Shown here piece by piece: positions 40,579 to 49,159 of a DNA stretch of 64,000 bases (positions within the stretch are counted from its first letter, which is position 1; each line of letters starts with the position of its first letter). The notes beneath the pieces were generated by a model. It had not been told where the DNA came from. It ran no database searches and worked only from the letters and a program-made list of their open reading frames with translations. Origin of the DNA: Micromonospora costi (GTDB taxonomy: Bacteria > Actinomycetota > Actinomycetes > Mycobacteriales > Micromonosporaceae). The stretch is from assembly GCF_003626655.1 (NCBI RefSeq), contig NZ_RBAN01000002.1, positions 1,054,001-1,118,000 on the forward strand. Direction: 5' to 3'. The position numbers and the translations under genes are program-made.

Positions 40579-42045
40579 CTACTCGGCCTTGGCCAGCCGC
40601 AGCGCCAGCTCGGGGCAGACCTTGACCGCCTTCATGGCGCCCGCCCGCAGCCACGTCGGCACGGGCGTGGGAGGGAAGGCCGGATAGCCGTTGCCGTCGA
40701 GGCGGATGAAGTCGGGTACGACGTGCGCGCAGAGCCCGTGACCGTCGCAGCGGGACCAGTCGAGGGTGAGCTTCTGCGGGTTCGGGTCGGGCGCGCCGGG
40801 CAACCCCATGACGCCCTTCACCCGCCGGCCGCACCCCTCCCCGGTGGAGTGCAGGCGCAGGTCCTCCGCGAAGACCTCGATCGCGGAGAGCGCGAACCGG
40901 GCCGTACCGTCCGGGTGGCTGCACGCGCCGCGGCCCTTGACCTCGCCGGCGGCGGCCCGGACGACGTCGGCGGGTTGGCTGCCCGCGACCGCGAGGTCCA
41001 CGGCCCGGGCCAGGTCGGGCAGCCCCATCCGGCACGGCCCGCACTGGCCCGCGGACTCACCGGCCAGGTAGCGCACCACCTGGGCCGCCTCGCCGAGCGG
41101 GCAGGTGTCGGCGCCGAGCGGGATCATGATCCCCGCGCCGAGGGTGCCGCCGACCGCGGCGAACCCCTTGCGGGAGATCTCGGCGCGGTCCGCGGCCTCC
41201 GCCGTGATCCACTTTCCGTGGTAGCCGCCGGTCAGGATGCCCGGGCCGGCGGGCACCTCGCAGAGGTCGAGGATGTCCCGCAGCGGGGTGCCGGCGGCGC
41301 ACTCGACCACGGCCGGGCGACCCGCCGCGCCGGTGACGGTGAGCAGCACGGTGCCCGGCTCGTCGTCGGTGCCGACTGCGGCGTACTCGTACGGACCGAG
41401 CCGGGCGGCCACCGCGAGGTGGGCGTACGTCTCGGCGTTGGACAGCAGCGTGGGCAGTCCGCTCACGCCGGAGTCACTGGAGCGCTTCTTGGTGCCCGGC
41501 GGGATGTGCGGCAGGCCGTTGATGCCGTTGACCAGCGCGCCACCCTCGCCGGAGATGAACCGGTGCGGGACGGTGACCACGCTCGACGGCACCGGCATCC
41601 GGCGCTCGGCGAGGGCCTCCATGATCGAGTCCCGCCCCACCCCGTCGTCGGCGACGCCGATCACGATCTCCTCGGCGTCGAGCGCGTAGGCGGCCAGCGC
41701 CGCGCCGTCCAGGATGAGGTGCGGCGCCCGGGTGAGCAGCACCTTGTCCTTCCAGCTCGCCGGCTCTCCCTCGGTGGCGTTGACCACCACCACGGCGCTC
41801 GCGTCCTGCCGCTCGCAGGATTCGAGCACGGCGCGCAGCTTGCGGGCGAACGGGAAGCTCGCCCCGCCCTTGCCCTTGAGCTGGATTCCCTCGGCGAGCC
41901 GCAGCAGCGTGGCGGGTTCCATCGGCCCGACCGGGCCGTGCACCTCGTCGTGCGCCGCCAGGTCGAGCCGGCCGAACTCTGCGAACCCGGCGGTCAGGCG
42001 AGGTTCGCCGACGCAGGCCACCGGCGGGACGGTCGTCCTCGTCAC
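40579..42045 (-). CDS. NuoF-like flavo-iron-sulfur protein with C-terminal ferredoxin domain
   Basis: 488 aa. NuoF-type FMN/NADH domain (GKGGASFPFARKL; NATEGEPASWKDKVLL), a SLBB-like segment, and the [4Fe-4S] site SAGQCGPCRMG plus GACSHP (three Cys near 333-336 and one later). The last 65 residues form a ferredoxin-like domain with CDGHGLC and VKVCPELAL, a three-Cys pattern of [3Fe-4S]-type ferredoxins. No other complex I subunits are nearby, so it is not part of complex I. With the overlapping cytochrome gene upstream (42042-42045) it likely passes reducing equivalents to the membrane. Confidence 0.87.
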   Translation of the reverse strand: MTRTTVPPVACVGEPRLTAGFAEFGRLDLAAHDEVHGPVGPMEPATLLRLAEGIQLKGKGGASFPFARKLRAVLESCERQDASAVVVVNATEGEPASWKDKVLLTRAPHLILDGAALAAYALDAEEIVIGVADDGVGRDSIMEALAERRMPVPSSVVTVPHRFISGEGGALVNGINGLPHIPPGTKKRSSDSGVSGLPTLLSNAETYAHLAVAARLGPYEYAAVGTDDEPGTVLLTVTGAAGRPAVVECAAGTPLRDILDLCEVPAGPGILTGGYHGKWITAEAADRAEISRKGFAAVGGTLGAGIMIPLGADTCPLGEAAQVVRYLAGESAGQCGPCRMGLPDLARAVDLAVAGSQPADVVRAAAGEVKGRGACSHPDGTARFALSAIEVFAEDLRLHSTGEGCGRRVKGVMGLPGAPDPNPQKLTLDWSRCDGHGLCAHVVPDFIRLDGNGYPAFPPTPVPTWLRAGAMKAVKVCPELALRLAKAE

Positions 42046-43748
42046 CGGGCCTCACCCCGCAGCCCGGCCCAGTACGCCCCGTCCACGGCGTCGGCGTTCG
42101 CGCGCCGGCGCCGGCCGGAGCGCCCCTCGCCGGCCGCCTTGCGGGCGCGCCTGGACGCCAGGTCGACGAGCGTCGGGGTGTCGTCGGCGGGCTGGTCCTC
42201 CGGCACGTACCGGGCCGGCGGGCGCCAGTAGTCCGGCTCCTCCGGCACGTCGTCGTCGGCGCTGTGCCGTCCACCGCTGGTGGGCGTCGCCGAGACGGGC
42301 CCGGCGGAAATCGGCCCGGTGGAGATCGGCCCGGCCGAGATCGGCCCGCCCGAGATCGGCCCGGCCGAGATGGGCTCGACGGAGATCGGGTCGGCGCTCT
42401 CCCAGCGGCGCGGGCTGGTCCAGGGCTCCTCCGGCCCGTCGGCCCTGCGGGACACCGGCGCGTACCGGGTGGCGTCGTCGACGTCGTCGCCCCGGCGGCG
42501 ACGCCCCGCCGGCACCGCCGTCTCGCGCCGGTCGCGTTCGCCGGCGCGGCGGGCCGGTTCCGGCTCCTCCGCGCGGCGCCGCCGCGACCGGCGGGCCACC
42601 GACTCGCGCTCCTCCTCGCGGGACCGGATCGCCGCCGACTCCCGCTCGTCCTCGTCCCGGTACCGGCTCGGCTCCCGCATCTCGCCCCGGTTGCGGGTCG
42701 TCGCCCGCTCCCCGTCGCGGCGGCGGGTGGACCGCCCGGAGGTCGCCGCTCCCGACCGCGCCGCCTCCTCGTCCCGGCGGCGCCGGTCGGGTCGGGCGGA
42801 CTCGCGCAGGGTGCCCGGCTGCGGCACGACCGGGACCGTGAACCGCTCCGGGTCGCGTCGCCGGCCACCCGCCGGCACCGAGAACTCGGCGGTGGCCTGC
42901 GCCCACTCGGCCTCGCGGCGCTCCCGGGCGGCCTGGGCCGCCCGTCGGGCCTCGGCGCGGCTGCCCAGCCCCGCCAGCAGCGACCGTCCGCGGCCGTCCT
43001 CGGCGGGCCGGCCCGCGAGGGCCTTGTTCATGACGGCGGCCTGGTGCTGCTCGCGGCTGCGCCGGCCCAGCGTGACCGAGAGGCGCACCAGCAACGCGAG
43101 CACGACCAGCAGGACGCAGGCCAGGTAGCTCAGCACCACCCAGGACTTCGCCGCGCGGCCGGCGTTGAGCCCGTGCACCAGGGCGAACGGCCACGAGACG
43201 TACGCCATGGAGTGCAGCGCCCGCCACAGCCACCGCGGACCGACGCCCGCGAAGCGCGCACGTACGACGCCGGTCCAGAGCACGCCCACCATGAGCAGCG
43301 CGGCCACCGTGCCGAGCCCGACATAGAGCCCGCCGCCGGAGACGAACGGCACCACCGCGTCGGTGCTCGCCGCCCGGCCGGTGGCCACCTTGGTGAGCAC
43401 GTGGAAGCCGAGCCCGACGATGCCGAGGACACCGGTGGCCCGGTGCGCGGACTGCATCAGCACGCGATGCCGGATCAGCAGCACGAGCCGGTCGGTGGCG
43501 AGCAGGCCGAGCATCACGGTGAGGCTCAGCGCGACCAGGGTCACCACCCCGGCGAAGAACTCGGTGAAGAAGAAGCCGTACGCGTACGCGCGCTGGCCGG
43601 CGCCCGTGAGCATGACGGCCGCCCACAGCGCGGCGAGCGTGGAGACCACGAGCACCGCCGCGGCGGACCGGGACGGGGCGCGTACGCCCCGGCTGCTGGC
43701 GCTGGTCCGGACGGCCGTCGGCTTCTGCTTCTGCTTGACGCGGGCCAT
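42042..43748 (-). CDS. Cytochrome b561/ferric-reductase-like membrane protein with long charged tail
   Basis: 568 aa. Residues 25-225 hold six transmembrane helices with candidate haem ligands in pairs: SAHRATGVLGIVGLGFHVL and ALHSMAYVSWPFALVHGLN, the layout of ferric-reductase-like or b561-type di-haem proteins. The remaining 340 residues are cytoplasmic, very rich in Arg/Glu/Asp, and include seven five-residue repeats of the PIS-x-G type. No FAD/NAD domain is fused; that role may be played by the coupled NuoF-like protein. ATG 43748. First gene of a four-gene operon ending with ccdA. Confidence 0.85.
   Translation of the reverse strand: MARVKQKQKPTAVRTSASSRGVRAPSRSAAAVLVVSTLAALWAAVMLTGAGQRAYAYGFFFTEFFAGVVTLVALSLTVMLGLLATDRLVLLIRHRVLMQSAHRATGVLGIVGLGFHVLTKVATGRAASTDAVVPFVSGGGLYVGLGTVAALLMVGVLWTGVVRARFAGVGPRWLWRALHSMAYVSWPFALVHGLNAGRAAKSWVVLSYLACVLLVVLALLVRLSVTLGRRSREQHQAAVMNKALAGRPAEDGRGRSLLAGLGSRAEARRAAQAARERREAEWAQATAEFSVPAGGRRRDPERFTVPVVPQPGTLRESARPDRRRRDEEAARSGAATSGRSTRRRDGERATTRNRGEMREPSRYRDEDERESAAIRSREEERESVARRSRRRRAEEPEPARRAGERDRRETAVPAGRRRRGDDVDDATRYAPVSRRADGPEEPWTSPRRWESADPISVEPISAGPISGGPISAGPISTGPISAGPVSATPTSGGRHSADDDVPEEPDYWRPPARYVPEDQPADDTPTLVDLASRRARKAAGEGRSGRRRRANADAVDGAYWAGLRGEAR
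42292..42396 (-). repeat. Seven-copy 15-bp in-frame minisatellite
   Basis: Units such as GAGATCGGCCCGGCC at 42292, 42307, 42322, 42337, 42352, 42367 and 42382, each exactly 15 bases, encode PIS-A/G/T-G pentapeptides in the cytoplasmic tail of the cytochrome-like protein. Because the unit is a multiple of three, copy-number changes keep the frame. Confidence 0.85.
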
Positions 43749-43930
43749 CTGCTCCTCGATCGTCCCGTGGCGGCGAACCGCCGGCCGACTCCGCTCCCCT
43801 CTCCAGTACGGAGCGTCGGCGTGGGCGGATCACCGGCGCCCGAGAAATTTCCGCGCCGGATCGAACCGGCCGGCCCCGTCGCGCGTGTACTGGCCATCCA
43901 GGACGACAGGCAGTGATGTATGTCCATGCG

Positions 43931-43958
43931 TTGACAGCCACTGCAATACGCTTGTAAC
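43931..43958 (+). promoter_or_regulatory. Candidate amylase promoter and sugar-regulator sites
   Basis: TTGACA (43931-43936), 16 bases, TGTAAC (43953-43958), in an AT-richer part of the 307-base gap between divergent genes (43749-44055). The spacer contains TGCAATACGCTTGTA (43942-43956), an imperfect palindrome like LacI/MalR-family operators. The heptamer ACTGCAA recurs 41 bases later at 43981. The rest of the gap up to 43930 shows no gene. Confidence 0.5.
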
Positions 43959-44055
43959 CTTTCCGAAAATTTCAGCCCCGACTGCAAGATCCCAGCAACC
44001 AGGGCCTCCCCCGCCGCACCACCCCCGTCCTCCCACCCCTGTCAGGAGGTCTCCG

Positions 44056-45513
44056 ATGCACCGACGCCGTTCGGCGATCCTCGCCTCCGGCCTGGTCGCC
44101 GGCCTGCTCGCTCCCACCGCCGTCACCGCACCCCGGGCCGCCGCGGCGCCGAGCGGCACCCGGAAGGTCATCGTCCAGCTCTTCGAGTGGAACTGGCCGT
44201 CGGTCGCCGCCGAGTGCCAGAGCACGCTCGGCCCGAAGGGCTACGGCTACGTGCAGGTGTCCCCACCCCAGGAGCACGTCCGCGGCCCCCAGTGGTGGGT
44301 CGCGTACCAGCCGGTCAGTTACCGGATCGAGTCACGCAAGGGCACCCGCGCCCAGTTCCAGTCCATGGTGAACACGTGCCACGCCGCCGGGGTGAAGGTG
44401 ATCGTGGACGCGGTGGTCAACCACATGTCCGGCCAGGACGGCGGCGGCACCGGGTGGGCCGGCTCGACGTACGGCCACTACGACTACCCGGGCACCTACC
44501 AGACGCAGGACTTCCACCACTGCGGGCGCAACGGGAACGACGACATCGTCAACTACAACGACCGGTACGAGGTGCAGAACTGCGAGCTGGTCAACCTGGC
44601 CGACCTCAGAACCGAGTCCGACTACGTGCGGGGCCGGCTCGCCGCGTACCTCAACGACCTGCTCTCCCTCGGCGTGGACGGCTTCCGGATGGACGCCAGC
44701 AAGCACATGCCGGCCGCCGACATCGCGGCGCTGAAGTCGCGGCTGTCGCGGCCCGCGTACCTCGTGCAGGAGGTCATCCACGGTGCGGGCGAGCCGATCC
44801 AGCCGGGCGAGTACACCGGCAACGGCGACGTGCACGAGTTCCGCTACGGCAAGGACCTGGCCCGGGTCTTCCGGTCCGAACGGCTCGCCTACCTGCGCAA
44901 CTTCGGCGAGGCCTGGGGGCACCTGCCCTCCGGCTCGGCGGCGGTGTTCGTGGACAACCACGACACCCAGCGCGACGGCGGCGTCCTCACCTACCGCGAC
45001 CGGGGCATCTACGCGCTGGCCAACGCCTTCATGCTGGCCTGGCCGTACGGCTCCCCCACGGTCATGTCGAGCTACACGTTCGCCAGCCGCGACCAGGGTC
45101 CACCGTCGGACGGCGGAAACCGGACGCTGAACACCACCTGCTACTCCGGCTGGGAGTGCGAGCACCGCTGGCCGGTCATCGCCAACATGGTCGGCTTCCG
45201 CAACGCCACCGAGGGGGCCGGTGTCGCCAACTGGTACGACAACGGCAACAACCACATCGCCTTCAGCCGGGCCGGCAAGGGCTACCTCACCCTCAACGAC
45301 GAGGACAACGCGATCACCGGGCGGTCGTACTACACCGGCCTGCCCGCCGGCCGGTACTGCGACGTCATCCACGGGACGTACGCCAACGGCGCCTGCAACG
45401 GCCCGGTCGTCACGGTGGACGGCAACGGCTGGTTCGCGGCGGACGTACCCGCCCACGACGCGGTGGCCATCCACCTAGGCGCGCGTCTGACGCGCCCCGC
45501 CGCACTCGGTTGA
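44056..45513 (+). CDS. Secreted alpha-amylase, GH13
   Basis: 485 aa. Signal peptide (1-33, after PRAAAAP). The GH13 barrel has all catalytic regions: DAVVNHMSG, GFRMDASKHMP with the Asp nucleophile, VQEVIHG with the acid/base Glu, and FVDNHDTQRDGG with the third Asp. Several Cys pairs suit an exported enzyme. A C-terminal all-beta domain closes the protein; no starch-binding CBM20 is present. It hydrolyses alpha-1,4-glucan outside the cell. ATG 44056 with AGGAGGT upstream. Confidence 0.96.
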   Translation: MHRRRSAILASGLVAGLLAPTAVTAPRAAAAPSGTRKVIVQLFEWNWPSVAAECQSTLGPKGYGYVQVSPPQEHVRGPQWWVAYQPVSYRIESRKGTRAQFQSMVNTCHAAGVKVIVDAVVNHMSGQDGGGTGWAGSTYGHYDYPGTYQTQDFHHCGRNGNDDIVNYNDRYEVQNCELVNLADLRTESDYVRGRLAAYLNDLLSLGVDGFRMDASKHMPAADIAALKSRLSRPAYLVQEVIHGAGEPIQPGEYTGNGDVHEFRYGKDLARVFRSERLAYLRNFGEAWGHLPSGSAAVFVDNHDTQRDGGVLTYRDRGIYALANAFMLAWPYGSPTVMSSYTFASRDQGPPSDGGNRTLNTTCYSGWECEHRWPVIANMVGFRNATEGAGVANWYDNGNNHIAFSRAGKGYLTLNDEDNAITGRSYYTGLPAGRYCDVIHGTYANGACNGPVVTVDGNGWFAADVPAHDAVAIHLGARLTRPAALG

Positions 45514-45566
45514 TCAAGAGGTTTGCGTCGATCCGTGCCCGGATTCTGACGCAAACCTCTTGATCA
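45511..45566. repeat. Perfect 19-bp inverted repeat with nested stem, likely terminator
   Basis: Arms TGATCAAGAGGTTTGCGTC (45511-45529) and 45548-45566 are perfectly complementary; the 18-base interior can form ATCCG-TGCC-CGGAT. The amylase stop codon TGA is the first three bases of the left arm. Same design as 39095-39165. Confidence 0.87.
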
Positions 45567-45608
45567 CGGATGTGGGGCGTGGGGTTTTTGGGGCTAAGGG
45601 GGCTGGTG

Positions 45609-46550
45609 GTGAGCTATCGGGTTTACAGTGGTTTCGTGCCGTTTGACCGAATCAGATCCCGTGGCCGTCGCGGCTGGCTCGCAGCCGGCGTTGGCGTACC
45701 GGTGCTGGTCGTGACCGCCCTGCTCACCGGCCTGGCGCTGACCCCCGCGGCGGAGCAGGCGGCCAGCCCGGCGGACACCGCCACACCCGCCCCGCCGGCG
45801 CCGAGCAGCGCGGAGCAGGTCCCCGAGGAGAGCGTGCCACCGGCGGCGCCGGCCCCGGCCGGGCTGCCCGTCATCACGTACGACCCCGCGCCAGCCGGTT
45901 TCCCGGACGATCCGGCCGCCCTGGACACCACGCCGCTCACCGAGGGGCTGCACCCGACCCGGAAGATCGTCGCGTACGACGCCCCGGGCGGGCGGCCGGT
46001 CGCCTTCCTCGCCCCCACCATCAGCGAGGTCGAGGTCACCATGCCGATCGCCGATCGGCGGGCCGGCTGGACGGCCGTGCTCGTCCCCTCGGCCAACCGC
46101 AAGCTGGCCTGGCTCCCGCCCGGCGGCTTCACGACCGTCCCGTTGCGCGACCAGATCGTGGTGGAACGCCGCCAGCACCGGCTGACCTGGTACCGCGCCG
46201 GGCGGGCGGTGCGCACCTGGGAGGTCAGCCTCGGCCAACGCGGTCAGGAGACGCCGCTGGGCCGCACGTTCGTCCTCGGGCGCACCCCGCCACCGCAGGA
46301 CGTGTACGGCGGGGTGGACATCTACGCCCTCGGCTCGGTGCCGGACGACCCGGACGCCGTCCCCTCCGGCCTGCGCGGGGCGCACATCGGCCTGCACACC
46401 TGGTACCACGACGGCGAGCTGGGAGAGAACACCACCAACGGATGCATCCGCGTCACCCGCAGCGGCCAGCGGGAACTGCTCGCCGAGGTGCGGCCCGGCA
46501 GCAGCGTCGTGGTGGTCGAGGAACTGCCCACGCCACCCCCGACGGCCTGA
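45609..46550 (+). CDS. L,D-transpeptidase (YkuD domain)
   Basis: 313 aa. An N-terminal signal anchor (about 25-45) and a Pro/Ala/Ser-rich linker (to about 90) precede an SH3-like stretch and the YkuD catalytic domain. Motif GAHIGLHTWYH supplies His and NGCIRVT the catalytic Cys279; the usual SHGC is NGC here. It forms 3-3 peptidoglycan cross-links or attaches proteins to the wall on the outer face. GTG 45609 has AAGGGGG at 45597-45602 six bases ahead; other GTGs lie near. Confidence 0.88.
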   Translation: MSYRVYSGFVPFDRIRSRGRRGWLAAGVGVPVLVVTALLTGLALTPAAEQAASPADTATPAPPAPSSAEQVPEESVPPAAPAPAGLPVITYDPAPAGFPDDPAALDTTPLTEGLHPTRKIVAYDAPGGRPVAFLAPTISEVEVTMPIADRRAGWTAVLVPSANRKLAWLPPGGFTTVPLRDQIVVERRQHRLTWYRAGRAVRTWEVSLGQRGQETPLGRTFVLGRTPPPQDVYGGVDIYALGSVPDDPDAVPSGLRGAHIGLHTWYHDGELGENTTNGCIRVTRSGQRELLAEVRPGSSVVVVEELPTPPPTA

Positions 46551-46562
46551 GCCACCGGGCGC

Positions 46563-47186
46563 TCAGTCGCCGAGCAGCCAGCCGTTCTGCTCGGCGATCC
46601 GCACGGCCGCGGCCCGGTTGCGGGCGCCCGTCTTGCCGATGGCCGCCGACAGGTGGTTGCGGACGGTCCCCTCCGAGAGGTGCAGCGCGGCGGCCAGGTC
46701 GGCCACCGTGCCGCCGTCCCGTGCCGCCCGCAGCACCTCGGTCTCCCGCTCGGTCAACGGGCTCGCTCCCGTGGCGAGCGTCTCGGCGGCCAGCGTCGGG
46801 TCGACCACCCGCAGGCCGGCGTGCACCCGCCGGACCGCCTCGGCCAGTTGCCGGGCCGGCGTGTCCTTGACGACGAAGCCGTTCGCGCCGGCCTCCATGG
46901 CGCGGCGCAGGTAGCCGGGCCGGCCGAACGTGGTCACCACCAGCACCCGGCACGAGGGCAGGGCCGCCCGCAGGGCGGCGGTGGCGGCGATGCCGTCGAG
47001 CCCGGGCATCTCCACGTCGAGCAGCGCGACGTCCGGGCCGGTCCGCCGCGCCTCGGGCACCACCTCGTCGCCCCGGCCCACCTCGGCGACCACGGTCAGG
47101 TCGGGTTCGAGCGAGAGCAGCGCCGCCAGCGCGCCCCGGACCAGCGCCTGGTCGTCGGCGAGCAGCAGCTTGATCGGCTCGGTCAC
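46563..47186 (-). CDS. NarL/DesR-type response regulator
   Basis: 207 aa. Receiver with LADDQALVRG, Asp in VALLDVEMPG and Lys in GFVVKDTP; LuxR HTH from LTEREVEVL-like LTERETEVLRAARDGGTVADL, recognition helix SEGTVRNHLSAAIGKTG. It overlaps the kinase by GTGA (47183-47186) and ends an operon of ABC ATPase, permease, kinase and regulator. Probably controls that exporter; a candidate site lies at 50116-50142. Confidence 0.92.
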   Translation of the reverse strand: MTEPIKLLLADDQALVRGALAALLSLEPDLTVVAEVGRGDEVVPEARRTGPDVALLDVEMPGLDGIAATAALRAALPSCRVLVVTTFGRPGYLRRAMEAGANGFVVKDTPARQLAEAVRRVHAGLRVVDPTLAAETLATGASPLTERETEVLRAARDGGTVADLAAALHLSEGTVRNHLSAAIGKTGARNRAAAVRIAEQNGWLLGD

Positions 47187-48328
47187 CGGGCACCCGCCGA
47201 CGAAAGGGCGACCCGGAGCACGAATCCACGCCCGCGCGGGCGACCGCCGACGACCACCGCCGCGTCGAGCCGTTGCGCCCGCTCGCGCAGGCCGACCAGA
47301 CCGTGTCCGGCAGCCGCCGTGTCCGGGGTGGGCCCCCGGCCGTCGTCACTGATCTCCACCGCCTCCGGGCTGACCCGGATCGTGCAGTGACGCGCCCCGC
47401 TGTGCCGGACCACGTTCGTCACTCCTTCCCGTACGGCCCACCCGAAGAGCTGGTCCCGCTCGGCCGGCAGCTCGGGCAGCTCGGCCGGCAGGTCGGCCGC
47501 TATGCCCGCGGCGGCCAGGGCGGAGCGGGCGCCGGCCAGCTCCTCGGCCAGCCGCACCCCGCGGTACGCCCCGACGGTGCGCCGCACATCGGCCAGCGCC
47601 GCCCGGGCAAGGTGTTCCACCTCGGCGATCTCCGCGGCGGCCCGGGACGGGTCGACCTCGACGAGGCGGCCGGCCAGCTCGGCCTTGATCGCCACCACCG
47701 TGAGCGAGTGGCCGAGGATGTCGTGCAGGTCGCGCGCGGTCCGGGCCCGTTCCTCGGCGACCGCCAGGCGGCCGATCTCCTGCTGTGCGGCGCGGAGCTC
47801 GCCGTTGCGCTGCGCCAGCGCGGCGACGCCGAACATGGCGAACGAGGCGAGCAGCACGGCGAAGAAGACGGTGGTCTCCCCCGTCCAGCTCGGCACCAGG
47901 TAACCCGCCAGCAGCGGCGTCGCCGCGGCGAGCGCCACGACGACCAGCGCCCACCAGCCGGGAAGCAGGAACACCGCTGCCGTGGCCACGAAGACCAGCG
48001 TCGTCATCCAGTCCGCACCGGTGCCGAAGCTGCTGAGCAGGCCCAGCGCGAGCAGGCCCACCAGCTTCGCGACGGCCCGCCCCCGGGGGATCGGGCGGCT
48101 CGCCTGCCGGTGCGCCCGCGCCCACTCGAACAGCAGCACGTACGCCACACCGAAGGTGACCAGCGCCCCCACACCGAGCCACCGGCGCCACGGCTCGGCC
48201 TGCCCCAGCGCCGTCCCGAGCGGCACGTTGAGGAAGAAGAGCCAGACCGCGGCCAGCAGCCAGCCGGTCAGCCGCCACTTGCGGCTGGCGGGCTGGAGCC
48301 GTCCCGTCGACACGTCCATCGGGTCCAC
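47183..48328 (-). CDS. DesK-like sensor histidine kinase
   Basis: 381 aa. Four to six transmembrane helices (about 20-155), phosphoacceptor His in ARTARDLHDILGHSLTVVAI (about residue 200), and ATPase boxes VREGVTNVVRHSGARHC and GHGLVGLRERA. DesK-type kinases sense membrane state or lipid-targeting agents through their helices. GTG 48328 or ATG 48319. It lies 21 bases downstream of the permease gene in the same operon. Confidence 0.9.
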   Translation of the reverse strand: MDPMDVSTGRLQPASRKWRLTGWLLAAVWLFFLNVPLGTALGQAEPWRRWLGVGALVTFGVAYVLLFEWARAHRQASRPIPRGRAVAKLVGLLALGLLSSFGTGADWMTTLVFVATAAVFLLPGWWALVVVALAAATPLLAGYLVPSWTGETTVFFAVLLASFAMFGVAALAQRNGELRAAQQEIGRLAVAEERARTARDLHDILGHSLTVVAIKAELAGRLVEVDPSRAAAEIAEVEHLARAALADVRRTVGAYRGVRLAEELAGARSALAAAGIAADLPAELPELPAERDQLFGWAVREGVTNVVRHSGARHCTIRVSPEAVEISDDGRGPTPDTAAAGHGLVGLRERAQRLDAAVVVGGRPRGRGFVLRVALSSAGAR

Positions 48329-48349
48329 GCTAGCGACCGGTTCCCCGGG

Positions 48350-49159
48350 TCACACCCGCGCGGTGTCGCGGCGGAACAGCCGGGCCGCGCCGACCGCGAA
48401 GACGGCCGTCCAGACCAGGATGTTGGCCAGGGCCCCCGCGCTCACGCCGTCGCCGGTCAGCGGGGCGCGTGCCAGCTCGCCCACGCCGTACACCGGGGTG
48501 AACCGGGCCACGTCGGCGAGGACGTCCGGCAACACCTCCAGCGGCACGAAGAGCCCGCCGAACATGGCCAGGACGGCCAGGATCGGGCCGATGAACTGCA
48601 TGACGTTCTCGGCCGGGAAGAGGTAGCCGACGAAGAGGCCGAACGCCGCGAACACCAGCGAGCCGAGCCACGCGCCGAGACCCGCCAGCAGCCAGACGTG
48701 GGCGGGCATCCGCACACCCGCGGCGGCGCCGACCGCGAACTCGACGCAGACCGCGACCAGGCCGAGGGCCATCGCGGTGAGGACCTTGATGGCGATGTAC
48801 GCGGCGGGGCGCAGCGGCGTGAGGCGCAGCTGCCGGCTCCAGCCCAGCGCCCGCTCGGTGGCCACGGCGGCGCCCGTGCTGGTGGTGGCGACCATGGCCG
48901 CGTACACGGCCAGGCTGATCATGATGTACCCGAGAACCTGGCTGCCGTTGTCGAGCTGCTGCCCCCGCTGCGGCAGGCCGAAGATGAGGAAGAAGACGGC
49001 CGGCATGATCAGCGTGAACGCGAGCGTACGGCGGTTGCGCAGCACTCGGCGCAGCTCGATGCGAAGCACGGCCGGTGAGAACCCGCCGAGGGCGGGCGGA
49101 CGCCGCTCGGCGGAGTCGGAGCGGGCGGTGGACGCGGCGGTGGGCAGGGCGGTGGTCAT
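48350..49159 (-). CDS. ABC-2 type transporter permease
   Basis: 269 aa with six transmembrane helices typical of ABC-2 permeases (DrrB-like). The N-terminal amphipathic part is followed by LRIELRRVLRNRRTLAFTL, the usual entry helix. Partner of the ATPase encoded upstream, with an ATGA overlap at 49156-49159. Together they form an exporter whose substrate is unknown; systems coupled to DesKR-type regulators often export lipophilic or antimicrobial compounds. Confidence 0.9.
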   Translation of the reverse strand: MTTALPTAASTARSDSAERRPPALGGFSPAVLRIELRRVLRNRRTLAFTLIMPAVFFLIFGLPQRGQQLDNGSQVLGYIMISLAVYAAMVATTSTGAAVATERALGWSRQLRLTPLRPAAYIAIKVLTAMALGLVAVCVEFAVGAAAGVRMPAHVWLLAGLGAWLGSLVFAAFGLFVGYLFPAENVMQFIGPILAVLAMFGGLFVPLEVLPDVLADVARFTPVYGVGELARAPLTGDGVSAGALANILVWTAVFAVGAARLFRRDTARV

